From contig CAJNDS010002683.1 in NCBI GenBank assembly GCA_905221605.1, forward strand, positions 1 to 62,000: 62,000 nt of DNA, in the 5' to 3' direction. Under the pieces are notes generated by a model. It had not been told where the DNA came from. It made no database searches and saw only the letters and a list, made by a program, of their open reading frames with translations. The stretch is from Symbiodinium natans (lineage: Eukaryota; Sar; Dinophyceae; Suessiales; Symbiodiniaceae). Shown in pieces: positions 29,633 through 40,400 of this stretch. Numbering within the stretch: the first letter of the stretch is position 1; the number at the start of each line of letters is the position of its first letter. The position numbers were made by a program, and so were the translations under genes.

Positions 29633-30232
29633 TCAACCTACCAAGCATGGGACACAGCTTGCATGCACTAATCTCAACCGTCGCGAGGCCCCGAAACGAA
29701 CGAACGACTGCGAGCGCCCAACATAACCAAACATCACGCGTGTTCTGTGCTGTTTCACTGTTTCTGAAAAGCACAACCACTGGCAAAGGCTTGCCATCTT
29801 GGGGGTCCCCGCGCTGCGCCGCCTCGACCGCGACACTCGACGGAGTAAGCGCATCGCAGCCTCTGCCCCAGGAGGCACAGGACCAAGACCCCCTGCGCAA
29901 GCCCCTTGCACGTACTCGACCAAGGCAGTGTACATTTGTGTTTTCCAAGGAGCAGGGCGTTCTTGCGGCCTCTGGGCCGGCGGGAGGGCCGAGTTCCTTT
30001 GCCACGTGGTCCATTCTCGCTCAAGGCTAGCTTTATTAAGCTCACCACTAACAAAAGAACACAAGCGACCGGCGTGCCGATTCATTGCCCAGTTTGTACG
30101 CTGTTGAGTTGGCCAGGGCAGCAGTCGCAAGGACCCGATCCCCAAGGCTGGACAACCCGGCTTCAACCCTCCTTCCGACTCCCGTTCCACTTCCCGACGA
30201 TCTCGGTCGCGGCCCCGGTCGCGGTCACTCAT
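29633..30232 (-). CDS. Unrecognised Arg/Asp-rich ORF
   Basis: From the internal Met at 30232: MSDRDRGRDRDRREVERE, then about 180 residues including PTQQRTNWAMNRHAGRL and SLEREWTTWQRN. There is no intron signature and no recognised domain. The 16-bp string CATCGCAAGCCTGGAG occurs at its start (30230) and again at 29417, suggesting duplication within the block. It could be a retroelement accessory ORF or chance. Confidence 0.3.
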   Translation of the reverse strand: MSDRDRGRDRDRREVERESEGGLKPGCPALGIGSLRLLPWPTQQRTNWAMNRHAGRLCSFVSGELNKASLEREWTTWQRNSALPPAQRPQERPAPWKTQMYTALVEYVQGACAGGLGPVPPGAEAAMRLLRRVSRSRRRSAGTPKMASLCQWLCFSETVKQHRTRVMFGYVGRSQSFVRFGASRRLRLVHASCVPCLVG

Positions 30233-31416
30233 CGCAAGCCTGGAGGTAGAGGTGTCGCCGCCCATTGGCGGCACGCCTCCGTACTGAGTCCTGCGTCCCA
30301 GAGCACACGCTAGAGCAGAAACCCAACGGACAGAAACCCTCGCTTTGCAGCAAAAGCATGCACCCTTGCAAACAACTGGACGTGCACACATGCAATTAAC
30401 GAAAACCCAACTTAACAACAGAGATATCTTGACAACCAACATAAGCAAACATAATTTTCAACTCGCAAGGGACTACCAGAAGTACAAGGGCCCTGCGCAA
30501 AACCACAGCAAACTGGGCTGAAGAAAGGGGGAGGAGGGGGAGAAGCAAAAGAGGCAACCAGAAAGGAATCAAAAAACAAGGAGGGGAGGAACAAACAGAC
30601 CGCAGACACAACAGAGGACAAAGGAGAGCCAGAAAACCACAAAAAAGACCAGGGGAACCAGCCCACGACAACACTCCAGCACCACACCAAGACAGAGGAG
30701 AGGGATCACCGGACAAAGACGCTCTCATTCCCGCCCAAAAAGCAAAAACACCCGAAACACCAACACAGAAAACTGCAGGGACGGCACCCTGACAGCGCTG
30801 ATGACTGCGGGACGGCGCCCGAGTCAGCCCATAGGGACAGCAGTCTAGGGCACCATAAGAAACTGACTCAAAAGTCGGAGGGCGCCTTGCACGTGGCCAA
30901 AACACCTGCCGCAAAGGGAACGTGTCCCCCTGCCACCTTCGGCTAGTCACGGCTAGTCGTGCCAAGCCGAGACCTGACAAAGGCATGTGTGACACCCCCG
31001 GTAAAAGGAGACCAAAACATGAAAACGGCAAGGAACGAACGAAACCCCCCTGCGACCGAAGAAGCGAACCCGAACCCCGGAGGACCGAAACCCTCAGCCC
31101 CCCCAAGGGACAAAAAACCTCCTACAGCACCCCCTCACGGCAAGGAAAAAGAGGAGGTCGGGGGAAGCCTCTGTTGGTGGCGGCACATGGCCTGCTCACC
31201 CCCTTCGAGAAGCGCATGGCCCCTTGCTCCCTGCGGCTAGACGTGCCCGCCTGAGGCTGTATCCGACCCACTCAAGAAGACCGAGATCAGAAAGCAGAAG
31301 AAACACGAACCACCCTTCACGTCGAAATGCGAGACGCGGAACATAACCAAATACCCGGACGCTGGAGCGTCACATAAATGGCCAGGGCCGTCCGTCCGCT
31401 TGTAGCGGTATTCTTA

Positions 31417-32563
31417 TCAAGGCTGACATCGATTGGCGTTTTCGTGGTTTTTGTGTGCCTGGACCCCACCAAAAACTGTACCACATCTTGCACAGGTGCG
31501 ATTTGCTGGGTCCGGTCCACGACACGTGTTTTCATGATTTTCGAGATTTTGCACCGTCATCTGATCTCCGCAACGCCTACGTGCCCGAAGCACATTCGGC
31601 CTTGGGGTCCCCTTTGGTCGTGGCCGGACAGGGCAATCGTGAAGTCGTCGGCGTTTTTCGATTCGCCAACTCTGTCCACAGTCCTCGCAACTTTTCATAT
31701 CAACTGTCATTTTTGTGGGATCATGGCATGCGTGGTGGTCCACGTAATGCGCCACGAGCGAGTTGCTCTTGTCACATCCCTGCGGGCAGAGCCGGCACTG
31801 GAACAGGTGAGTGTCCGAGCGCCGCTTTAACCCACGCTGGCGCGTCTGTTCAATTAGCGGCGGTAAGGCTTCGCTCAGGCCCAAAGGCCCCCTATGGGGC
31901 CTCCATTGGTTGACCCTTGCTCTTTTTCGCCGGTGTCATTTCAGGTGCTGGGTATGTTTCCGCCACTTCTCGTCGCCAGGCCTCGCGATCTTGGGCCAAC
32001 CGAAACCAGTCCAGCTCACTTGTCTTGATCTGGGCCAGAAGGTACTGGATCCATTGCTGCTGTCGGAACTTTGGGCGTTGTTTGATCTTGTAGCCGGACC
32101 ACCATCCACATAGTGCCAGTTTGGGAAGTTCCTCCTTTTTCATTCTCGCCACATGGCCAAGCCAGTTCAGACACTGGCGCCCTAAAGTGGCCTCCACTGG
32201 CTCCCACCCCACGAAAGCCGCCATATCCCGGCGCTTGACATGATGTTGTTGCAGCCATTGCGGACGGACGTTGAAGCAGCGATGGATCGCTCGGTGCACC
32301 ACTCGTTGTAACCTGTGTAAGTGTTCCTGGTTCCATTGTCGCGACCGACCGAAAGAGGTGATAGTGGGCATGAGCACTACTTTCATGAGTTTGACCCGTA
32401 TGGCCAAGGGCATTTGACTGGGGCGTGGCCTAGACCCGAACTGCCAGGCATGGGCAATTTGTCGAATTTTGTGGTGGCCACGTGACACTTTTTGCGATGT
32501 ATCATGGCTACTTGAACCCCCCGAAATGAAGCACCAGGAGTGCGGTTTCCCCCACGCATAAAC
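31417..32563 (-). pseudogene. LINE reverse-transcriptase tail with C-terminal zinc fingers
   Basis: The frame 32596-31892 carries the region after the RT core: AIRVKLMKVVLMPTITSFG, then LGRQCLNWLGHVARM and RPKFRQQQWIQYLL, typical of RTE/Jockey-like LINE C-termini. After a stop it resumes in another frame (31884-31417) with C2H2/C2HC fingers: CRLCPQGCDKSNSLVAHY, CEDCGQSW, and CARCGTVFGGVQAHKNHEN. The break means this is a 5'-truncated, inactive copy. It is not the continuation of the endonuclease at 28.5-29.2 kb, because the order on the strand is wrong. Confidence 0.7.
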
Positions 32564-33289
32564 CAGTGCCGAAACCCTCCCCCCCCCCGCCCTCACACCC
32601 CCTTACATCATGGTTCACATGCGACGCGAGAGGCACAAGGTCCCACTCTGTTCCTCCTGCGCAAGCTGCGCCATCTATGTATGGCTGAAAGTGGGGCTTT
32701 CCGGCTGTGGCTTTCCCCGCTGTAACGCTTATAAAACTGCGAGCGCAAGGGTGACTACGACTACTCGCAATAGGCGGGTCCCCCACACTGTATCCAGAAA
32801 GACAGCCCATATGGAGTTTCTGAAGCCTCAATCGCTACTTGCCACCTCATGCGTTCTGCGTCTTCTGGAGTCATGGGGATCCTCGACGTTGCAGCCGCCA
32901 GCCCTCTATCCCGGTTGCCTCTTCTGGCGTGGTGCTCTTTGGCGGCGGGGATGTAAACTCCTCAGTGGGTTCACCCTGACTTCCCTGACCAGGGACAATG
33001 GGCTGATATGACGAGTCCACCGCTTGTCCTGGAGCTGCGCGGGTGATGAAGCCCAGGCGTGAGCTAAGGGCCCGCTTCGGTCTGTGCCAACATTGGGGGG
33101 GCTTCGTGCGCCCTGATGTCCCCGAACTCGAGTGCAGAAGAACCCAGAACGTGTGACCCTTTGGCTGTGAATACTTGCTCAGTCTTGCGACCCATGCCAG
33201 CATGCTTCACGCTGTCAAGCAAACATGCTGGGGCATCCGCGTGCTGATCTGTGAATACTTCTTGGCGTCATGCCTGGCATAGTGCTTCC

Positions 33290-33350
33290 AATCTCTCTCT
33301 CTCTCTCTCCCTCTCTTTTCCCTCTCTCCCTCTCCCTCTTCCTCTCGGTA
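33290..33350. repeat. CT-rich simple repeat
   Basis: CTCTCTCT runs interspersed with CCCTCT, at the edge of the retroelement block. Confidence 0.85.
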
Positions 33351-34354
33351 GGGGCCCTGCCTTCGACACGCAATCGAACTCCTGGGCCAGCAGGAAGCCA
33401 GCGCACTTCACTGGGTTCCCTCTCCCTCTCTGTCTCAGCAGCTGTGCGCCGCTAGAAACTTATGAAATGTTTCAGCTCTTGTGCTCTGCTACCAAACTTA
33501 CATCATGCGGGCACTTCTTGAGCCGAAACCTAGGGTTTAGTTTCGTGTTTAGGGTCCCAGGCTTGTTTAAGGTAGATGGTTTTCGGAGGGCACAGGTTTC
33601 TGTCAGCCTTTGCTTGAGCCAAAGCTTAAGAGTTTAGGCTTGGGCTCAGGGTCGGTTTAAGCATCTTAAAGCATTTTGGGCGCCTTAGGGTTTTAGGTCT
33701 AGAGGTTGAGGGCTTGAGTTGAATTAGGGTTCAGGGTTCATAGGTTTGAAGGTGTGGGAGGTACAGGTGTGGGAGGTACGGTTTAGGGCGCAGTGCTTAC
33801 CCAGCTTATCCAGCAAACGGTAATAACAATGGTGCACAGTTTGTGCTTAATGGGTCTGTCAGGTAAGCTTAAGAGGGAATCGGTGCACAGTCTAAAACCA
33901 TGATAACGTAGAGAACAGCTAGACAACACGAGAACATGCCTGCAGGTAGCAAGGTGGGGCTTGTAAGTGTTTCTTTTGTCTGAGGCTTGTGGAGCTAGGA
34001 GAGGCCAGACGGCTGCCTGTAGCCCTTCCTCCAAAAAGGCCCTGCTCCGAGGCTCGGAGCTCCAAACCCTTTGGGCCCGTCCCCTCCCTTAGGGTTTAGG
34101 GCCGAAAGTTGGGCCCCCCAAGCCCCAAGACCCCGAACCCTGCAGCCGCGAACCGCAAAACTCTCATCCCCCAAAACCCTCTAATCCTGAGCCCTAACAC
34201 CCTGAAAGCCCCAAACCCTAAAAGCCCTTGAAGCCCCCCAGTAAAACCCCTGAACCCTCAAAAGACCTGGAGCCGCGTGGCGCAGCGTGGGTGGTGGCCG
34301 CTCTAAGGCCGGCAGCCCGGGGAGAAAGCCCAACACGGCGCCTCTCGCTTCAGG

Positions 34355-34790
34355 GGGTTTCTGTTAGGGGGTTTGGGTTTTTGTTCAGGGTTTTGGGGTT
34401 TTAGAGTTAAGGGGTGTTTGAGGGGTTTTCGGGTTAAGGGATTTAGGGTTAAAGGGCTTTAGGGTTAAAGGGGTGTGGGAGGTTTTTTTTAGGGTTTGGG
34501 GGTTTTTGGGTTAAGGGCTTTTTAGGGTTAAGGGGCTTTACGGTTTAGGGGGTTGTAGGGTTAAGGGGTTTTAGAGTTAAGGGGTTTTTGGGTTGAGGGG
34601 CTTTAGGTTTTAGGGTTTTTTAGGGTTTAGGGGTTTTTAGGGTTTAGGGTTTTTACGGTTAAGGCTTTTTGGGGGGGGTTAAGGGGTTTTGGGTTTAGGG
34701 GTTTCAGGTTCTAGGGTTAAGGGGCTTTAGGGTTAGTTTTTTTTGGTTTTAGGGGTAAGGGGTTTTAGTGTTAGGGGATTTAGGATCGAG
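34355..34790. repeat. Degenerate TTTAGGG/TTAAGGGG tract
   Basis: More than 400 bp in which nearly every 15-20 bp is GGGTTTTAGGG, GGGTTAAGGGG or a close variant. It looks like an old telomere-type array that has drifted, not a perfect array. Confidence 0.8.
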
Positions 34791-35028
34791 ATGTTGTAGG
34801 GTTTGTAGGTCTTGTGTCGCTTTTGTTAGGGGCTTGCTTGGGGTTGGGCACTTCGCCACCTCGTCGTCGGCCGAATTCGGCGTTCACTAGGTCTTATCCA
34901 AGGGGATCCCTGCCCTAAGACCCTTTACTCCTGGACCCCTAAACCCTACACCCTGAAACCCCACCCCGAAAAACCCTCAACCCCCCCCGAACCCCACCCC
35001 CCCAATAATCAAAAACATATACATATGC

Positions 35029-35082
35029 ATATACATATATATATATATGTGTGTGTGTGTTTATATATATATACATATAATA
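35029..35082. repeat. AT/GT dinucleotide repeat
   Basis: ATACATATATATATATATGTGTGT-type run in non-coding DNA. Confidence 0.9.
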
Positions 35083-35654
35083 AAAACAAAATAATGCCCC
35101 AACGGAGGTCCAACCTGCCCCAGCCGTCTGCTTCACGGGGTCGTGAGCCGCGGGCCGCGGAAACCGGAATCCGGGGTCCAGCCACGTCATCCACGCCTTG
35201 GCAGGGTTTAGAGGGTTTAGAGGGTTTAACAGGCTTTAGGTGTAGGGTGTGGAGAATAGGGTTTACTTTTTACCCACTTATGCCTAAATTTGGCCAGGGC
35301 TCTGCTATTTTTTGTATTACATGATACAGTACTATGATGCAGGGTACTCTATGATACTATATGATACTGTATACCGTGGTGCAGCAGTCACAAACAAGCT
35401 AACAGAACTTCTTAGTCGACAACTAAGAGGCCTTACGTGCCAGGGGTAAGGGGTCGAGTAGACATCAAGTTCCTTTTCCAGGGACTTTGACTTCCAGCGT
35501 GCATCCTTGGGACCCCCTGCGATGCACACTGGAGTCACTGGAAGCTTACTCGACCCGGGTCGATATGCATCCAAGGTATGTTTGGTTATCAGAGCCTTGG
35601 CATTCAGCCCAAAAGTTTCGAGCTTACCTCATGTTATCTTTGATTAGGGTTCAG

Positions 35655-36065
35655 CCGCTGTATTTCTTCATTGTGCTGGTTGCGACTCCGGCAATGACGT
35701 TATCTTTCCTTAGGGTTTTTGTTGGCTGGTATTTCAGCCTTGAGTTTTGGAGCTTGTCTTACGTTAGCTTGCCTGATGGTTTGCCTCTTTAGGGTTAATT
35801 CGTTCTCCTGGTTTTGACTCTGGCAATGCCTTAGGGTTTGTGTCGCTTAGGGTTCTGCTGCTTTCGTTCCTTAGGGATTTTGTCGCTTTGTTCAGGCCCA
35901 GGCGTTTTTGTTGTCTCGTTTTTTGGGGTTTTCCCGCTTCCTCCGGCCTTTGCTGTTTTCTTAGGTCAGCCTTGAGGTTCAAGGGTGCAGCAGTTTTATT
36001 TCTTCATTGTGCTGGCTGTAACCCCGGCAATGATGTTATCTTTCCTTAGGGTTCGTTTGTCGTCG
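35655..36065. repeat. Imperfect tandem repeat, period about 336 bp
   Basis: TATTTCTTCATTGTGCTGG at 35661 recurs at 35997, followed in both by CCGGCAATGANGTTATCTTTC. A third, weaker copy lies near 35800 (CTGGTTTTGACTCTGGCAATG). Confidence 0.7.
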
Positions 36066-36127
36066 CTTCTTCACGGCTCTACTGTTCTCTTTCCTGAGGT
36101 TCTTATTTTAGGTTTTGTTCCATTTTC

Positions 36128-36720
36128 TTCGGTCAGCCTTGAGGTTTAGGGCCCATGCACAGCGACCTGTAAGTCGCCAGGTGAGGAGTTGAAGGAACCT
36201 TAAGGTGCCTGGGTTGCTCTGACCTGGCACAGAGTCTCTCCGCGGGCCAGGCCACGTGGCCAGGTGCATTGACGCTGCTGCAAAAAACACAGCAGCATGC
36301 GGGCGCAGGTCGTAGGAGGCAAGGAGAACCCAGCTTCATCCAAAGAAAGGGAAAACACTTTTGATGGCTCAAGTTGCGCATTCGCGCGGCTCTGTGCATG
36401 TACGCGCCGGGGCAACATGCACAGCGACCGGCGGGTGCCAAATCAGGAGGCGAGGAATCCAAGGAGTTTTGAGGTGCGTGGATTGCTCTGACATGCACAC
36501 CAGAGCCAAAAGTTAAAAATACCCACGCAGCTGGGTGCAGTTTGACATCGCAGCAAAATGCACACCACCAGGCCGGCGCAAGCTATCTTAGTCTGGACAA
36601 ACATAGAAGACTGCCAATGACATAAGTTGCGCCCGCATGGCTCTGTGCATTTCGGCAATGGGGCAAGATGCACAGTGACCAGCCCGGGGGCAGGTCAGGA
36701 AGTGAGGTTTTCCAAAGATG
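36128..36720. repeat. Imperfect tandem repeat, period about 255 bp
   Basis: ATGCACAGCGACC-type starts occur at 36154, 36416 and 36667, each preceded by GGCTCTGTGCAT or a related string (second and third) and followed by GTCAGGAGGTGAGG-like sequence and TTGCTCTGAC. The copies are diverged. Confidence 0.65.
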
Positions 36721-37414
36721 CACTTGAGGCTTAGTCAGGCATATACGAGGTCCGGCGGATTTCGGCTGGGCGTTACTTAAACATGCACGGCTGTGCGGTT
36801 GTCCTTAGTGGGCTTAATGGCAGTGTGTTGGTTTCGCGCGCCCCAGGCCCAAAATGTGGTTTCCGCCTTTGATTTCTTTACGTCTGATGCTCAGTTGTTC
36901 CAAGGGTTTCGCTGCTTCATTTTCTCTTGATGTCGCCTTTCCACCCAAGTCCAGCACAACATGCAGGAAATCGATTAGTTTAACAAATTTACTTAAATTA
37001 TGTAGTTGTATCGAATTATCTAAGTAGTTCATTATAATAGTCTAATTGTTTCATCAGTTCGGTAATTTAGTTTAATGAATATGATTACAACAGGAGCCCT
37101 AAAGCCCTAAACCAAAAAATCTGAAACCCATAAACCCCCTGGAGCCCCCGAAATACACCCGAACCCCCTACCCCCCCCCCCCCCCCTTCCAAAAAAAAAA
37201 CAAAAATCAAAATAAATGAAAATCAAGCCCCTGGATCCCTAAACCCGAGATAAACCCTCAGTAACTACATAAGTACATAAATCCTCAAAACCTGAAGGCA
37301 TGTTGACCCCCCAAGACAGAGCCAACCACCAGCTCTTGGGCTCCCCAGCGATCTCGTGCAACACCCGATGCTGGAAGATGGAGCCAAACTTGAACCTGGG
37401 AGTCTTGCACCCCA

Positions 37415-37480
37415 CTTTGGAGTAGAACCCGGAAAAAACATATACTTTTTAGGTACAGGCAGCTATAATAGGAACCCATC
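37415..37480. repeat. Dispersed repeat, copy 2, at minisatellite edge
   Basis: Diverged partner of 9905-9985. It ends where the 52/54-bp minisatellite begins. Confidence 0.55.
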
Positions 37481-40400
37481 AGTTGGCCCCCGGCAAGGGC
37501 ATCATCAGCATCTGTTGGCCCCCTTCCTGGGCGTGAGGGCACCGACAAGGGCATCATCAGCATCAGTTGGCCCCCTTCCTGGGCGTGAGAACCCAGCAAG
37601 GCGAGCATCATCAGCATCAGTTGGCCCCCTTCCTGGGCGTCAAGGCGAGCATCATCAGCATCAGTAGGCCCTTTTTCTGGGCGTGGGGGCACCCTTCCTG
37701 GCCGTGAGGGCCCCGACAAGGGCATCATCAGCATCAGTTGGCCCCTTGCTGGGAGTGAGGGCCCCGACAAGGGCATCATCGGCATCAGTTGGCCCCCTTC
37801 CTGGGCGTGAGAACCCAGCAAGGCGAGCATCATCAGCATCAGTTGGCCCTTTTCCTGGGCGTGAGAACCCGGCAAGGCGAGCATCATCAGCATCAGTTGG
37901 CCCCCTTCCTGGGCATGAGGGTCCCGGCAAGGGCATCATCAGCATCAGTTGGCCCTTTTTCTGGGCGTGAGGGCACCGACAAGGGCATCATCAGCATCAG
38001 TTGCCCCCTTCCTGGGCGTGAGAACCCGGCAAGGCGAGCATCATCAAGCATCCTCCTGGGCGTGAGGGCCCCGCATCATCAGCATCAGTTGGCCCCCTTC
38101 CTGGGCGTGAGAACCCGGCAAGGCGAGCATCGTCAGCATCAGTTGGCCCCCCTTCCTGGGCGTGAGGGCCCCGGCAAGGGCATCATCAGCATCAGTTGGC
38201 CCTTTTTCTGGGCGTGAGGGCACCGACAAGGGCATCATCAGCATCAGTTGGCCCCCTTCCTGGGTCTGAGGGCCCCGACAAGGGCATCATCAGCATCAGT
38301 TGGCCCCCTTCCTGGGTGAGAAACCGCCAAGGCGAGCATCATCCGCATCAGTTGGCCCTTTTTCTGGGCGTGAGGGCACCGACAAGGGCATCATCAGCAT
38401 CAGTTGGCCCCCTTCCTGGGCATGAGGGCCCTGGCAAGGGCATCATCAGCATCAGTTCCCCGACAAGGGCATCATCAGCATCAGTTGGCCCCCTTCCTGG
38501 GCGTGAGAACCCGGCAAGGCGAGCATCATCAGCATCAGTTGGCCCCTTGCTGGGCGTGAGGGCCCCGACAAGGGCATGAGCAGCATCAGTTGGCCCCCTT
38601 CCTGGGTCTGAGGGCCCCGACAAGGGCATCATCAGCATCAGTTGGTCCCCTTCCTGGGCGTGAGAACCCGGCAAGGCGAGCATCATCAGCATCAGTTGGC
38701 CCCCTTGCGGGGCGTGAGAACCCGGCAAGGCGAGCATCGTCAGCATCAGTCGGTCCCCTTCCTGGGCGTGAGAACCCAGCAAGGCGAGCATCATCAGCAT
38801 CAGTTGGTGTTTCTTGCTGGGCGTGAGAACCCGGCAAGCATCGTCAGCATCAGTTGGTCCCCTTCCTGGGCGTGACGAGCATCATCAGCATCAGTTGGCC
38901 CCCTTCCTGGGCGTGACAACCCGGCAAGGCGAGCATCATCAGCATCAGTTGGCCCCCTTCCTGGGCGTGAGGGCCCCGGCAAGGGCATCATCAGCATCAG
39001 TTGGCCCCCTTCCTGGGCGTGAGGGCACCGACAAGGGCATCATCAGCATCAGTTGGCTTTCTTGAGAACCCGGCAAGGCGAGCATCATCAGCATCAGTTG
39101 GTCCCCTTGCTGGGCGTGAGGGCCCCGACGAGGGCATCATCAGCATCAGTTGGCCCTTTTTCTGGGCGTGAGGGCACCGACAAGGGCATCATCAGCATCA
39201 GTTGGCCCCCTTCCTGGGCGTGAGAACCCGGCAAGGCGAGCATCGTCAGCATCAGTTGGCCCGCTTCCTGGGCGTGAGGGCCCCGGCAAGGGCATCATCA
39301 GCATCAGTTGGCCCTTTTTCTGGGCGTGAGGGCACCGACAAGGGCATCATCAGCATCAGCTGGCCCCCTTCCTGGGCGTGAGGGCCCCGACAAGGGCATC
39401 ATCAGCATCAGTTGGCCCCCTTCCTGGGCGTGAGAACCCGGCAAGGCGAGCATCATCAGCATCAGTCGGCCCCTTGCTTGGCCTGACAAGGGCATCATCA
39501 GCATCAGTTGGCCCCCTTCCTGGGCGTGAGAACCCGGCAAGGCGAGCATCATCAGCATCAGTTGGCCCCTTGCTGGGCGTGAGGGCCCCGACAAGGGCAT
39601 CAGCAGCATCAGTTGGCCCCCTTCCTGGGCGTGAGAACCCGGCAAGGCGAGCATCATCAGCATCAATTGGCCCCCTTCCTGGGCGTGAGAACCCGGCAAG
39701 GCGAGCATCGTCAGCATCAGTCGGTCCCCTTCCTGGGCGTGAGAACCCGGCAAGGCGAGCATCATCAGCATCAGTTGGTGTTTCTTGCTCGGCGTGAGAA
39801 CCCGGCAAGCATCGTCAGCATCAGTTGGTCCACTTCCTGGGCGTGACGAGCATCATCAGCATCAGTTGGCCCCCTCCTGGGCGTGAGAACCCGGCAAGGC
39901 GAGCATCATCAGCATCAGTTGGCCCCCTTCCTGGGCGTGAGGGCCCCGGCAAGGGCATCATCAGCATCAGTTGCCCCCCTTCCTGGGCGTGAGGGCCCCG
40001 ACAAGGGCATCATCAGCATCAGTTGGCCCCCTTGAGAACCCGGCAAGGCGAGCATCATCAGCATCAGCTGGCCCCCTTCCTGGGCGTGAGGGCCCCGACA
40101 AGGCATCATCAGCATCAGTTGGCCCGCTTCCTGGGCGTGAGGGCCCCGGCAAGGCGAACATCATCAGCATCAGTCGGCCCCTTGCTTGGCCTGACAAGGG
40201 CATCATCAGCATCAGTTGGCCCCCGCAAGGCGAGCATCATCAGCATCAGTTGGCCCCTTGCTGGGCGTGAGGGCCCCGACAAGGGCATCAGCAGCATCAG
40301 TTGGCCCCCTTCCTGGGCGTGAGAACCCGGCAAGGCGAGCATCATCAGCATCAGTTGGCCCCCTTGCTGGGCGTGAGAACCCGGCAAGGCGAGCATCGTC

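Larger units (their letters stand above)
27300..33530. mobile_element. Composite retroelement block free of heptamers
   Basis: From about 27.3 to 33.5 kb the telomere-type heptamer, present every few hundred bases elsewhere, essentially disappears. LINE fragments and unexplained minus-strand ORFs (including 33203-32871) take its place. This suggests one or more insertions younger than the heptamer litter. The limits are approximate. Confidence 0.5.

Noticed and set aside
28490-32563. One continuous LINE from endonuclease to reverse transcriptase
   Set aside because: On the minus strand the RT tail lies upstream of the endonuclease, the reverse of LINE order, so they are separate fragments.
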